This document shows positions 17,201 to 26,781 of a stretch of 64,000 bases of DNA, in pieces; position 1 is the first letter of the stretch; each line of letters begins with the position of its first letter. The stretch spans positions 1 to 64,000 of the forward strand of contig NZ_PTIY01000014.1 of the NCBI RefSeq assembly GCF_002934365.1. The letters are read 5' to 3'. A program made the position numbers and the translations under genes. The notes under the pieces are model-generated. The model had not been told where the DNA came from, searched no databases, and saw only the letters and a list, made by a program, of their open reading frames with translations. The DNA is from Methylobacter tundripaludum (GTDB lineage: Bacteria; Pseudomonadota; Gammaproteobacteria; Methylococcales; Methylomonadaceae).

Positions 17201-20200
17201 AGCCGGACTTACAGGGCGGGCTGATATTGACATTGGCTTGGAATCCCGAGCTTTACCGTCAAAGTACGGCCCAGTCCTGGCTGACTGCGTTTAAAGAACG
17301 GGCCGTTTGGTTGGGCGCCGATCTATCCCGCGCCCAAAACCCGATGCCGCCCTTGTTACCTTTTGAGCAGCAGCTGCTGCAAAAATGGGAGCAAGGACCC
17401 GCGCTTCCGGTGCCTGAACGTTGCTTCCAGCAAGTCTTCGAGGCCTGGGCTCAAAAGACGCCGCTTCATCATGCCGTCGTCTGCGAACATGAAACCGTCA
17501 CTTACGCCGAACTGAACCGCCGGGCCAACGGCATTGCCCATGCCCTGTTGGAGCATGGCCTGGAAAGCGGCGACACCGTTGCCGTCTTGACCGACATTTG
17601 CGACGGCTTGCCCGCCGTCGTGCTGGGCATCTGGAAAGCCGGGGCCGCCTATTTGCCGTTGGCGGCAGACCACCCGCCCGAACGGCTGGCTCATATGATG
17701 GCCGACGCCAAGGCCCGGATCCTGGTCGTACCGGACAACCTGCCCGTCCCAGCAGCCTTGTCGGATATGGCGACGGCGGTCTTAACGCCCGACTGCCGAC
17801 AGCCTACGGAACGGCGCCCGGATATTGTCCGCCCGGCCGACAGCGTGGCCTATGTCATCTATACCTCCGGCACGACAGGAATGCCCAAGGGCGTCCCCAT
17901 ATCCCACGCTGCGATGATCAACACCATACAGGAATCGGCCCGCGCCATTCGCCTGACCGCAGACGATCGTGTCGCACTGGTCGCGACGCCCAGTTTTGAC
18001 GCTTCCTTATGGGAGCTGGGCCTGGGCCTGCTCAATGGCGCCGCGCTGGCGCCGATTTCAAAAAGCCTGCGCGACGACCCGTGGGCCATGAAGGATTATT
18101 ACGCCAAAATGGCGGTGACCGTGGCCTTCCACGCCCCGTCCTATTTGCGTATCAGCAAAAACAAGCCGTTTAACGGCTTGCGCGTGCTGATTGTCGGCGG
18201 CGAGCCGTCCAGCCACGAGGACGTGAACATTCACGGCCGCGAGGTCGAGTTTTGGCATGCCTATGGCCCCACGGAAACGACCATCATCGTCAGCCTGGAG
18301 CATATTCCCCCCTTCCCCGATCCCAGCCGTCCTTTGTCCGTCGGACCGCCGTTGGCCAACACCCTCATATCGATCCGCAACGGCGGCGGGCAACCCGTGC
18401 CTCCCGGCGTCATTGGCGAAATCTGGTTGGGCGGGCTGGGCCTGTCCAGGGGCTATCTGAATAATGACGAGCTGACCGCCGAACGCTTTGTGACCGTTGA
18501 CGGTTGCCGGTTCTACCGATCCGGCGATTTGGGCTGCTGGACGGACGATGGCCGTCTGGTCATCAAAGGCCGCATGGATCACCAAATCAAAATCCACGGC
18601 CAGCGCATCGAATTGGAGGAAATTGAAACGGCCCTGCTGGCGCTGCCGGATGTCACCGAAGCCATCGTATTGGTGGAAAATGCCGCCAACGGCACCCAAT
18701 TTCTGCGCGGCTTTGTCGCTATGGCCCAAGGCTGCGTCTTGCCCGGCGAGGCGGACTGGCATCCCCGCCTGGCCGCCCGCCTGCCCCATTACATGATTCC
18801 GGCCACCCTGACTGCGATTGAGCGTATTCCGCTAACCGTTAACGGCAAGGTGGACAGGACGGCGCTATTGCAATTAGTCGGCGAAGCGCAGGTCGAGGTT
18901 ATAAAAACACCGCCATCCACCTCGATGGAAGTGCTTATCGCGCCGATTTGGAGCGAATTGCTGGGCCAGGACGTTTGCCGCGAAGATAATTTTTTCGGCC
19001 TGGGCGGCAACAGCCTGCTGGCCGTCGCAATGGCGCATCGCCTGTCCAAGGCCTTGGCAGTCAGCATTCCGGCGCGCTACCTGTATACCGCGCCCACACT
19101 GGCCGTATTTGCCGCCCGTGTCGATGATACCCGGATTCAATATCAAAATCTTACCAAATCACCCGAAGCCAGCGACATAGCCACCGAAGGCGAGCTTGAA
19201 TTCTGGGTGGCCGAGCAGGCAGGGATTAATACCACCCCCTTCATAATGCCTTTGATCCGCAAGGTGCAGGGTAATATTCCTGCTCTGGAAAAATGGAACC
19301 GGGCATGGGCCAAGTTAACGGAACGACACGAATCATTGCGGACACAATTTGTCGAAGACGATCAAGGAACTTTACGCCGTGTCGTGACCCGGATAGCCCA
19401 GCCGGGACTTGAAGAAATAACAGTCAGCGACCTGGCGAGCGCCAATGCGCTTATCCGCGAGCGTCAAAGCCGGCCTATTCCGCTCAATGTCGCGCCGCTT
19501 TGGCAAGGCGGCTTGGTGCATGTCGAAAAAACAAACGAAACACTGTTTTGGCTTGCGATGCATCATGCCGTTGGCGATGGAGTTTCCTTTAATATTTTAC
19601 TGGATGAGCTGGCCCTGTTATTACAGGATAAAGAGCTGCCCCCGCTCGTGGGAAGCTATGCGCATTCCGCTGCCAGAGCCTTATCCTATCTGGCCGGTGA
19701 TGAGTTTAAGCATGATTTTTCGTATTGGCGCAATAGTCTGGCGGCCTTGCCGGAAACGGCCTTTGAAGACTGGTCATTGGATATACCCCGGTTGCAGACC
19801 GGCAAGCCCGGCTACCACCGGCTGCAAATATGCCTGCCGGCCGATATTACGTTGGGATTAAAGGCCATTGCCCAGCGCTACGACAGCAGCATGCATGCGC
19901 TGATGCTGACCCTTCTTGCGCTGGAAACCCGCCGACGTTCGCAACGGCGGCAATTTTTGATCGGCACGCCCGCCGACATGCGCGAAACCACCGAAGAAGC
20001 CGGCATCATCGGCTATTATGTCAACATGTTGCCGTTGATCATGGACGGCGATGCCGGCGATAGCTTTGAAACCCAATTAACCGGCACCCAACAGGTGTTG
20101 GCTGCCGCCTTGCACCACGGACGCGTGCCGTTTGCGCGCATTTATAACGACTTCCGCCAACAACGTCCCGGTTACCGCCATCCGTCCCGTTATCCGTTGT

Positions 20201-23200
20201 TTGACTTTGCGGTCAATGAAAACCCTCAAGCCCGGATAGATAAAGCCGATATAGGCTTCCGGTCTTTGGCGCGTTTTAGTGAGGCTATTGAATACGAATT
20301 GGTCGATGTCTCCCCGGGCCAGGATATGGTGTTCATCCATGAAATCCTGCCCGGCGGCGAACTCATGCTACAGCTGCAAGTAAACTCCGCTGTTTACTTG
20401 TTGGAGACCGCTACCGCCTGGTTCAACTCGTTGCGCTGGTGGGTTGAATGGTTGTGTGCGGACAAAGGCCATGCCCGGATGCCTCTGCCTAAACTGTTGC
20501 CGCAAGAATCGAAACTTCTGGCGCAAAATGGATACGGCCGCACCGTTCACCGCCCCAACCAACGTTTTCATGAATTATTTGAATCGGTTATCGACAGCAT
20601 GGGGGTCGACAGTTCAAAGCGCCTGGCCGTCATGACGCCTGAAAGCCGATTTTCCTATTTATCGGTTGAGGAACAGGCCAATCGCTTGGCTAATGCGTTG
20701 ATTCAATCGGGCATTAAACCCGGCGCGGTCATAGGTGTGCTGACCGGCCGCTCGCCGCAGTTGCCGTCGACAATTTTAGGCATTTGGAAAGCCGGGGCGA
20801 TTTATCTTCCCTTGTCGATTGATCTGCCCGTTGAACGGCTGTGCCACATGGTGAACGATGCGGCAGTCCGGCAACTGATTGTTTTAGATGGGCTGGACAT
20901 ACCTCAAGCCATCGCCCAAGTTACCCCAACGCACTTACGGCCCGAACAGCTGGCAGACTTTCATAGCCATCGTCCTTCCATTTCAGGGGATGCCGGGGAT
21001 ACGGCCTATATCATCTACACTTCCGGCTCTACCGGATTGCCCAAGGGGGCGTTAATCGCTCACAAAAGCTATGTGAACATGGCGCTTGGCTGCGGGGAAA
21101 TTCTGGGCATTAACTCAGACGATCGTTGCCTGATGTTCTATTCGCCGTCTTTCGATGTTTCCTTGTCGGATATTGGCGTACCCTTGCTTTTTGGCGCGAC
21201 GGTTTGCCCTGTCCATGACGACTTGATTGATTCTCCCAATCAATTCATGAAGTTTTTAAACGACACCCAAATCACCGTTGCCGACATCAGCCCTACCTAT
21301 TTAAGGCTGTTTGACAGTGCTGATTTCCAATATCTCAGGATTTTAGTCACAGGCGGCGAAGCGCCATTTCCTGCCGACATCGTTAAATACTCAAAGCAAA
21401 TCAGCTACTTCAATGCTTATGGACCTACGGAAAACACGGTAACCTGTGCGTTGGGCCAACTGACCATAAACCACACCCGCACGCCATCGTGCGGCTTGCC
21501 CTTGCCCAACACCAGCATCCACATCTGCGATGCCAATGGCAACCTTCTGCCGCCGGGTGAAATAGGAGAGCTATGGCTAGGCGGCATGGGGCTGGCAAAC
21601 GGCTATTTAGGACGGGAAGACCTGACTCTCGCCAGTTTTGTCGAGACACCTGAAGGACGCCGGTACCGATCCGGCGACATCGGCCGCTGGTTGACCAGGC
21701 TGCCCAATAGTCCGGGCGCCGTCGATGAAGTCCAGTTCATGGGGCGCATGGATAGCCAGATTAAAATGAATGGCATCAGGATAGAGTTGGGTGAAATTGA
21801 ACATATCGTCAACGGCCACCCTTCTGTATTTCAGGCTACGGTGCTGGCCGATGAAATTGCGGACAAAAAACAGCGCCTGTCTGCTTTCATCCATCTTCGC
21901 AATGATCGGGCCTGCCCTTCCGATATCGAATGGCGGGACTATCTGTCCGCCCATTTACCGGCCGCCACGATTCCAACGTCTTTCATTATCGTCGATTCCA
22001 TTCCGGTCAACAGTTCCGGCAAGGTCGATACAGCCTGCCTGCGCGGTCTTGCCCGCGCACAGCAAAACAATACTGTTTCGGAGAATCCGCCGCAAACGCC
22101 AATGGAAAAACGCGTGGCGGCGATATGGTGCGAACTTTTAAAGCTGGAAACAGTCCGTAAAGATGATAATTTTTTCGCACTTGGCGGCCACAGTCTGGTG
22201 GCCATTGCCGCGGCCCATCGGCTTGAACGCGACCTTAACCGTCCCGTTGCGGCCAGGGAATTATTCGCCTTCCCTGTGCTAAGTGATTTTTCCCGCCGTA
22301 TTGACACGGAAGATCAAGCGCCTGCCGCTGATTTTATACCGACAGACAGGGCGACAACCGGCCAGTTGGAGTTTTGGGTGGCGGAAAAAATCGGCAAGGC
22401 GAACCGCGGCCTCAATCTGACATTCTCCGTCGCAGAGCAAGACCGTAAAGTGGCCGCCGAACAATGGCGACAGGCCTGGGGCGAACTGGTCGGCCGCCAT
22501 CCTGCCTTGCGCACTTATTTTAAAGAGGATGCCGACGGCCAATTGCTACGGCAAATTTTGCCGACGCTGGACATGGAACTGGAACGCCAATGCCTGCCCG
22601 ACTTATCGGCCGCGCGTATCCATATTGCCAACCTGCAAACCATGACCATCCCAATGTCCTCGGCCCCTTTATGGCGTGCCGGCCTGGTCTTTGTTGAAGA
22701 TACCCGGCAAGAGGTTTTTTGGCTGGCCCTGCACCATGCCGTTGGCGACGGCCTATCCATCGGCATTTTGCTCGACGAATTGTCCCAGCTGTTGGCGGGG
22801 GAGAAATTACCGGCCCTGTCGGGCGACTATAATCATTTTGCCGGTCGCGAGCTGGCCTATCTTAAAGACCGGGCCGCCGCCGATGCGGAGTATTGGAGCG
22901 AAACCCTGGACGGCCTTGGCAACGGCGATGAAAACACGCCGCAGCCCTTCGACGAGTGGCCCCTGGATTTTAGCCGTCCAATTAACAGCGGCGACGGAAA
23001 AAACAAGGGCGGCCATTTCTTCCGCATCGCCCTTGAAGCCGCCACGGCCCAAAAACTTAAGGCTTTTGCCAGCCGACATGGGGCCAGCCTCCATGCGCTA
23101 ATGATGGCGCTGGTGGCGATGGAGACATCCAGACGTACCGGGCGTCCGAATTTCGTCATGGGAACTGTGGGTTCAACCCGCGAATTGGCGGAAGACTCGG

Positions 23201-26200
23201 CCGTGGTCAATTATTTTCTCAATATGCTGCCGATAGCCTGCCGGATTAACCGAAACGATTCGGTAGAACAGTCGATGGCCGCCATGCAGCTTGGCATCAG
23301 CCGGGCCTTGCAGCATGAACGTTATCCGTTTGCCCAAATCTGCCAGGATTTTCGCAATCGCCATGCGGCATCAAACCACCCTACCCGCTTTCCGCTATTT
23401 GATCTGGCCGTTACGGAAAATCCGGGTTTAGGTTCGGTCTCCGAAAGACATATCAAGCTTGTGCCTGTCAATGACAGCGCGACCAAGGAGATGCGCTACG
23501 ATCTCCGGCCTAACCCGCCGCCGCAGGACATGGTGTTGATTCATGAAGCCCTTGCCGATGACAGACTTGGGTTGTATTGGTACGTTGACGCCAACCTTTA
23601 CGAAAAAGATACCGCGTTGGCCTGGATCAATACTTTATTGGATTGGATGCGTTTTATCGTATCCCCGGAACGCCAAGCGCAAACAGCTTTGCCGTTGCTG
23701 ACCGCAGGTGAAGAAAAGCTATTGGACAGTTGGCAATACGGCCCGTCTTTACCCAAGCCTACCGGCTATTTGCAAGACCAATTTATGCGGATAGCCGGGC
23801 AAGAATCGCATAGCCCTGCTTTGCTGGTAGATCATGAAAGCCAAAGTTATGGGCAAATAGACAAGCAAAGCAACGGTCTGGCGCAGGTTTTGCGAAGGCA
23901 CGGCATTGGCCCCGGTGTTGCGGTGGGGGTACTGACCGAGCGATCAACAGCCTTGCCAGCGACTGTTTTGGCGATCTGGAAGGCCGGAGGCTGTTATCTG
24001 CCTTTGTCCGCCGAACTGCCCGGAGAACGGCTAAAATTTATCGCCGAAGATGCGGACATCAACTTATTAGTGGCGCTGGACGGACTGGCGATACCATCGG
24101 AATTGGCATCCTATGCGTTCCTGCGCCCGGAAACGCCGGCCTACGAATCGACCGCACCAATCAACCACGGCTGCCGGGATACTGACCCGGCGTATATCAT
24201 TTATACTTCCGGCTCCACCGGGGAACCCAAGGGCGTGGTTATAACCTTCGAAGGCTACGCCAATTTTTGCCTGGGCATGAAACTGGCGCTGACCATTTCT
24301 CCTGACGACAAAATATTGCAAATTTCTTCGCCCTCGTTTGACGCCTGGCTGCACGAACTGGGGCTGGCATGGTTTCATGGCGGCGCCTTAGCGCCCGTAG
24401 TCCGCAGAGAATTGGACGACATTTCCGGGATGCTTTTAAAAATGCAAGGTCTGGGCATTACCATAGCGACCCTGTCGCCATCGTATCTGGGATTATTTGG
24501 CAACGCCGAGTTCCCCGGTTTACGGATGCTGATGACAATGGGCGAGCCGCCGGTGAAGGCCAACGCCCTGCACTACGCAGGCCGCCTGACTTACATTAAC
24601 GGTTACGGCCCGTCGGAAAACAGCGTGGGTTCCTGTATTGGGCAAATCACCCCCCAATCCACGCGCATGACTGCGGGACGCCCATTAGCTAATACTTCCG
24701 TTCATATCCTGAACAAGGACCGGCAGCCGGTGCCGCCGGGATCGGCCGGCACCCTCTGGCTGGGAGGACGCGGCCTCTCGCCCGGTTATTTGAACCGCCC
24801 GGAACTGACGGCTGAAAGCTTTGTCGAAACCCCGGAAGGGCGCTTTTATAACTCCGGCGATTTGGCGCGCTGGACGCAGCAGGGCGAAATTGAAATCCTC
24901 GGGCGGATAGACAACCAGATAAAACTTCGCGGTCAACGCATCGAACTGGAGGAAATAGAACACCAAATCGGCCTGCATCCTGACGTATTGCAGGCCGCCG
25001 TGGTTATTCATGGTATGGCGGACGGGACACCGGGTTTGTACGGTTTTGTCTGTCTGCACCCGGAAGCGTCCGCAATCGGTAACGGCGAATGGCGTTCATT
25101 TTTGGCGAAGAAAGTACCCGATTATATGATCCCCTCGGCGATAAAGGCGGTGCCGGGCATTCCAGTATCGCTGGCCGGTAAAATCGATCGTAAAAGACTA
25201 ATTGCCGACTATCTTGATCAAGACATCGACATGATCGCGTCAAACGATTCCGATGTCGGCAGGCTAACGCCCCCTGGCAACCGGGTCGAAAAACTGATTG
25301 CCGAAGCATGGTCGGAAATTTTTCCAGGACGCACCATCTACAGCGAGGACAATTTCTTTGAACTCGGTGGCCACAGCCTTGCGGCCATTAGTGTCGTGAA
25401 CCGTCTTCGGCTGGAATTTACCTGCACCATCAATAATCTTTACGAACACCCGGTACTGGCCGATTTTGCCAAAACTTGCCAACCCAGGCACGAACATATT
25501 CGCGATCTATTGGCTAAAGTTAAAGTAGATTGGCAAGCCTATTCGGACCACTTAGAGGCCAACCCCAATCACCGCATTGACGGGCTTAAGGCTGCACAAG
25601 AACAGTATTGCGCCCGTAACAAAAAATACAGCGACATCGACCTCGGCCCTCGTAAAGATTATGAAAATATCTTGCTGACAGGGGCAACCGGCTATGTCGG
25701 CTGCTATTTGCTTCGGGAAATGCTAAAGGAAGGTAAGCGAAAGATCACAGCCTTGGTCAGAGGGACCGATCATGCGGCCAGCCGGGACAGGCTGCATCAG
25801 GTATTGGCGCATTATTTCGGCCCTAAAACGGGAGAGGAACTGGCTTATCATCCCCGATTGCAGGTATTGTCCAGTGACTTGAGCCGGCCAAGCTTGGGCC
25901 TGAGTCAAGATCAATGGACATGGCTGGCTACCCGGACCCAGGCTATTTTCCATTGTGCGGCCAATGTAAAACATTATGGTCACTACCAGGAGTTTCATCG
26001 GGATAACATTAACTCGGTGCAGAATTTGCTGGAACTGGCCGCATACAATTTGGACGCCCCCATGGACTTCCATCTGGTTTCCACCACCTCGGTCGTCGGC
26101 AAGCCCCCGGAAAGCGGGTTCAAGTTGTTCACCGAATATGACTTGCCCAACCCGGACTTAAGCGACAACTACTATATACGGACCAAACAGGAAGCCGAAC

Positions 26201-26772
26201 GGCTGGTATTGGATGCACGGGGCAAACTGAGCAACGCCAGCATCTACCGTGTCGGCAATGTGGTGTTTGCGACCGATGACAGTAACTTGCAGATCAATCT
26301 CAAAGACAATGCTTTTTTTCGCTTAGTCGCTGCATTGATTGAATTAGGCGCGGTTCCGAAAAAAGTTGAGGCCTTATTTTGCCATGTCGATTTAGTCGCC
26401 AGGGCGGTAATGCTGCTTGCGGAAACGCAGGCTTTGTCCAACGAAACGCATCATATCGAACATTCCCAGGAAACGTCCTTGGCGGAATTCATTAGCATCG
26501 CATTTCCATTAGTTACCTGCGATTTCGGCATGTTCATCGATCATTTGCTCAAGGCCTTGGACAAACCCGAACAGCAACAGGCTTTTTACGAAGTGCTGGA
26601 CGGTTTTAACCTGTATGGGGGGCAAGCTCCCCAAGTCAAAGCCCAGCATATTGAATTGACCAGTGTCCGCACCAACGAACTGCTTAAACGCTTAGGGTTG
26701 GCGTGGACCGATACTTCATCTGACGGCCAGCTGCGGTTCCTGCGGGAAGCTGCTTTACATTTTAAAAATTAA
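14233..26772 (+). CDS. Four-module NRPS with terminal reductase
   Basis: This giant 4179-residue synthetase is predicted to build a four-unit product and release it by NAD(P)H reduction. Domain order with approximate residues: A1 25-500, T1 (Ser 549), C1 602-1040 (HHVVVDG at 729), A2 1060-1560, T2 (Ser 1591), C2 1653-2100 (HHAVGDG 1777), A3 2112-2620, T3 (Ser 2650), C3 2711-3150 (HHAVGDG 2834), A4 3175-3680, T4 (Ser 3711), reductase 3812-4179 with TGATGYVG and YIRTK. The C domains keep RHxxLRT and VNLLP/VNMLP/LNMLP motifs but have a divergent first motif (E-x-FW). There is no epimerase, thioesterase or MbtH protein. A1 lacks the substrate-anchoring Asp (GFILGF where SFDAS is usual). Module 2 is visibly richer in G+C than module 1. 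The stop overlaps the RBS of the next gene. Confidence 0.96.
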   Translation: MSAQNEQAIAFGQGISIQLPNQQLHNCFEALVDQQPDEPAIIFKNKTLTYCQLDQSSNALANALLKRPIRTEEPIGVLVERSGSLPIAFLAILKAGGVYVPLVHDHPSNRLANIVEQTGMRYLIALDGLEPASEILNALAANNDGIAEIFRTEDTREGIFARPDLTVSSSSLAAILFTSGTNGQPKGVLLRHDACINMVCGHLAAQNITSKDRLLLSSGPGFILGFRELCLPLLSGAAYVAVTRNEIDNPDRLLMIMSQHKVSIALFTPSYLRLLQGKLSSGLRCIMTAGEHPDENNARHYAKSIDYWNMHGATEVCGTICMYKVNPNDVGTLPSGRPFSNTSVYLLDEYGDEVPQGEIGEIHVVGTGLANGYLNQPELSAQIFVQTKFGRAYKTRDMGRWRADGNLETIGRSDDVIKVSGQAVALSEIERTLLRHPKVKQAAVIQNGTKLVAFLECGDDSPVDWRDYLSSTLPAYMIPSSINRLERLPTNSSGKIDRQALLTRAKSFSRTISAPPDGRIEQEIAEVWADILKLDAIGRHDNFFAIGGTSLLAIAISQQLQSMGYAVTVPTLLVNLTVAGLADHLSQVSAEAPAPADNISTRGQEDFWIGAQLGVLQSSMLITRLLRISGDSPSQETWRAAWQKLLERHSALRTAFYQDANEKIRWQTDALDELPAESALKTASCNSLEDASERVAAWASIPFDLSKAPLARAGLIQTPEAQLFWFALHHVVVDGLSARILQEELYTLLQGKTLPPAADGINFACAAEQAYLRTQQAEIDRHFWQEHLKNTVVGTNGNAFNAFATDFERPLIPTSKAAKSLTERLDAPCVEALTQLARSQGVGMHSLLLAILGDEARRRSGRTTLIIGSAISMRPAGAEQAVGLFVNLLPLVLHGDRSDQFNAQLHNAQSTLNTAIQSIGTPSSQILRDFQNKNPDILPLSRTSIFDISLTANTSRISEAKDAAFSLAPQALPGELNPVPSGIDLAFSHEPDLQGGLILTLAWNPELYRQSTAQSWLTAFKERAVWLGADLSRAQNPMPPLLPFEQQLLQKWEQGPALPVPERCFQQVFEAWAQKTPLHHAVVCEHETVTYAELNRRANGIAHALLEHGLESGDTVAVLTDICDGLPAVVLGIWKAGAAYLPLAADHPPERLAHMMADAKARILVVPDNLPVPAALSDMATAVLTPDCRQPTERRPDIVRPADSVAYVIYTSGTTGMPKGVPISHAAMINTIQESARAIRLTADDRVALVATPSFDASLWELGLGLLNGAALAPISKSLRDDPWAMKDYYAKMAVTVAFHAPSYLRISKNKPFNGLRVLIVGGEPSSHEDVNIHGREVEFWHAYGPTETTIIVSLEHIPPFPDPSRPLSVGPPLANTLISIRNGGGQPVPPGVIGEIWLGGLGLSRGYLNNDELTAERFVTVDGCRFYRSGDLGCWTDDGRLVIKGRMDHQIKIHGQRIELEEIETALLALPDVTEAIVLVENAANGTQFLRGFVAMAQGCVLPGEADWHPRLAARLPHYMIPATLTAIERIPLTVNGKVDRTALLQLVGEAQVEVIKTPPSTSMEVLIAPIWSELLGQDVCREDNFFGLGGNSLLAVAMAHRLSKALAVSIPARYLYTAPTLAVFAARVDDTRIQYQNLTKSPEASDIATEGELEFWVAEQAGINTTPFIMPLIRKVQGNIPALEKWNRAWAKLTERHESLRTQFVEDDQGTLRRVVTRIAQPGLEEITVSDLASANALIRERQSRPIPLNVAPLWQGGLVHVEKTNETLFWLAMHHAVGDGVSFNILLDELALLLQDKELPPLVGSYAHSAARALSYLAGDEFKHDFSYWRNSLAALPETAFEDWSLDIPRLQTGKPGYHRLQICLPADITLGLKAIAQRYDSSMHALMLTLLALETRRRSQRRQFLIGTPADMRETTEEAGIIGYYVNMLPLIMDGDAGDSFETQLTGTQQVLAAALHHGRVPFARIYNDFRQQRPGYRHPSRYPLFDFAVNENPQARIDKADIGFRSLARFSEAIEYELVDVSPGQDMVFIHEILPGGELMLQLQVNSAVYLLETATAWFNSLRWWVEWLCADKGHARMPLPKLLPQESKLLAQNGYGRTVHRPNQRFHELFESVIDSMGVDSSKRLAVMTPESRFSYLSVEEQANRLANALIQSGIKPGAVIGVLTGRSPQLPSTILGIWKAGAIYLPLSIDLPVERLCHMVNDAAVRQLIVLDGLDIPQAIAQVTPTHLRPEQLADFHSHRPSISGDAGDTAYIIYTSGSTGLPKGALIAHKSYVNMALGCGEILGINSDDRCLMFYSPSFDVSLSDIGVPLLFGATVCPVHDDLIDSPNQFMKFLNDTQITVADISPTYLRLFDSADFQYLRILVTGGEAPFPADIVKYSKQISYFNAYGPTENTVTCALGQLTINHTRTPSCGLPLPNTSIHICDANGNLLPPGEIGELWLGGMGLANGYLGREDLTLASFVETPEGRRYRSGDIGRWLTRLPNSPGAVDEVQFMGRMDSQIKMNGIRIELGEIEHIVNGHPSVFQATVLADEIADKKQRLSAFIHLRNDRACPSDIEWRDYLSAHLPAATIPTSFIIVDSIPVNSSGKVDTACLRGLARAQQNNTVSENPPQTPMEKRVAAIWCELLKLETVRKDDNFFALGGHSLVAIAAAHRLERDLNRPVAARELFAFPVLSDFSRRIDTEDQAPAADFIPTDRATTGQLEFWVAEKIGKANRGLNLTFSVAEQDRKVAAEQWRQAWGELVGRHPALRTYFKEDADGQLLRQILPTLDMELERQCLPDLSAARIHIANLQTMTIPMSSAPLWRAGLVFVEDTRQEVFWLALHHAVGDGLSIGILLDELSQLLAGEKLPALSGDYNHFAGRELAYLKDRAAADAEYWSETLDGLGNGDENTPQPFDEWPLDFSRPINSGDGKNKGGHFFRIALEAATAQKLKAFASRHGASLHALMMALVAMETSRRTGRPNFVMGTVGSTRELAEDSAVVNYFLNMLPIACRINRNDSVEQSMAAMQLGISRALQHERYPFAQICQDFRNRHAASNHPTRFPLFDLAVTENPGLGSVSERHIKLVPVNDSATKEMRYDLRPNPPPQDMVLIHEALADDRLGLYWYVDANLYEKDTALAWINTLLDWMRFIVSPERQAQTALPLLTAGEEKLLDSWQYGPSLPKPTGYLQDQFMRIAGQESHSPALLVDHESQSYGQIDKQSNGLAQVLRRHGIGPGVAVGVLTERSTALPATVLAIWKAGGCYLPLSAELPGERLKFIAEDADINLLVALDGLAIPSELASYAFLRPETPAYESTAPINHGCRDTDPAYIIYTSGSTGEPKGVVITFEGYANFCLGMKLALTISPDDKILQISSPSFDAWLHELGLAWFHGGALAPVVRRELDDISGMLLKMQGLGITIATLSPSYLGLFGNAEFPGLRMLMTMGEPPVKANALHYAGRLTYINGYGPSENSVGSCIGQITPQSTRMTAGRPLANTSVHILNKDRQPVPPGSAGTLWLGGRGLSPGYLNRPELTAESFVETPEGRFYNSGDLARWTQQGEIEILGRIDNQIKLRGQRIELEEIEHQIGLHPDVLQAAVVIHGMADGTPGLYGFVCLHPEASAIGNGEWRSFLAKKVPDYMIPSAIKAVPGIPVSLAGKIDRKRLIADYLDQDIDMIASNDSDVGRLTPPGNRVEKLIAEAWSEIFPGRTIYSEDNFFELGGHSLAAISVVNRLRLEFTCTINNLYEHPVLADFAKTCQPRHEHIRDLLAKVKVDWQAYSDHLEANPNHRIDGLKAAQEQYCARNKKYSDIDLGPRKDYENILLTGATGYVGCYLLREMLKEGKRKITALVRGTDHAASRDRLHQVLAHYFGPKTGEELAYHPRLQVLSSDLSRPSLGLSQDQWTWLATRTQAIFHCAANVKHYGHYQEFHRDNINSVQNLLELAAYNLDAPMDFHLVSTTSVVGKPPESGFKLFTEYDLPNPDLSDNYYIRTKQEAERLVLDARGKLSNASIYRVGNVVFATDDSNLQINLKDNAFFRLVAALIELGAVPKKVEALFCHVDLVARAVMLLAETQALSNETHHIEHSQETSLAEFISIAFPLVTCDFGMFIDHLLKALDKPEQQQAFYEVLDGFNLYGGQAPQVKAQHIELTSVRTNELLKRLGLAWTDTSSDGQLRFLREAALHFKN

Positions 26773-26781
26773 GGAGATAGC

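Noticed and set aside
18058-18789. Long minus-strand frame of 243 codons inside the NRPS gene
   Set aside because: It lies wholly opposite the A2 coding sequence, where high GC opens antisense frames; no RBS and no family-like sequence.
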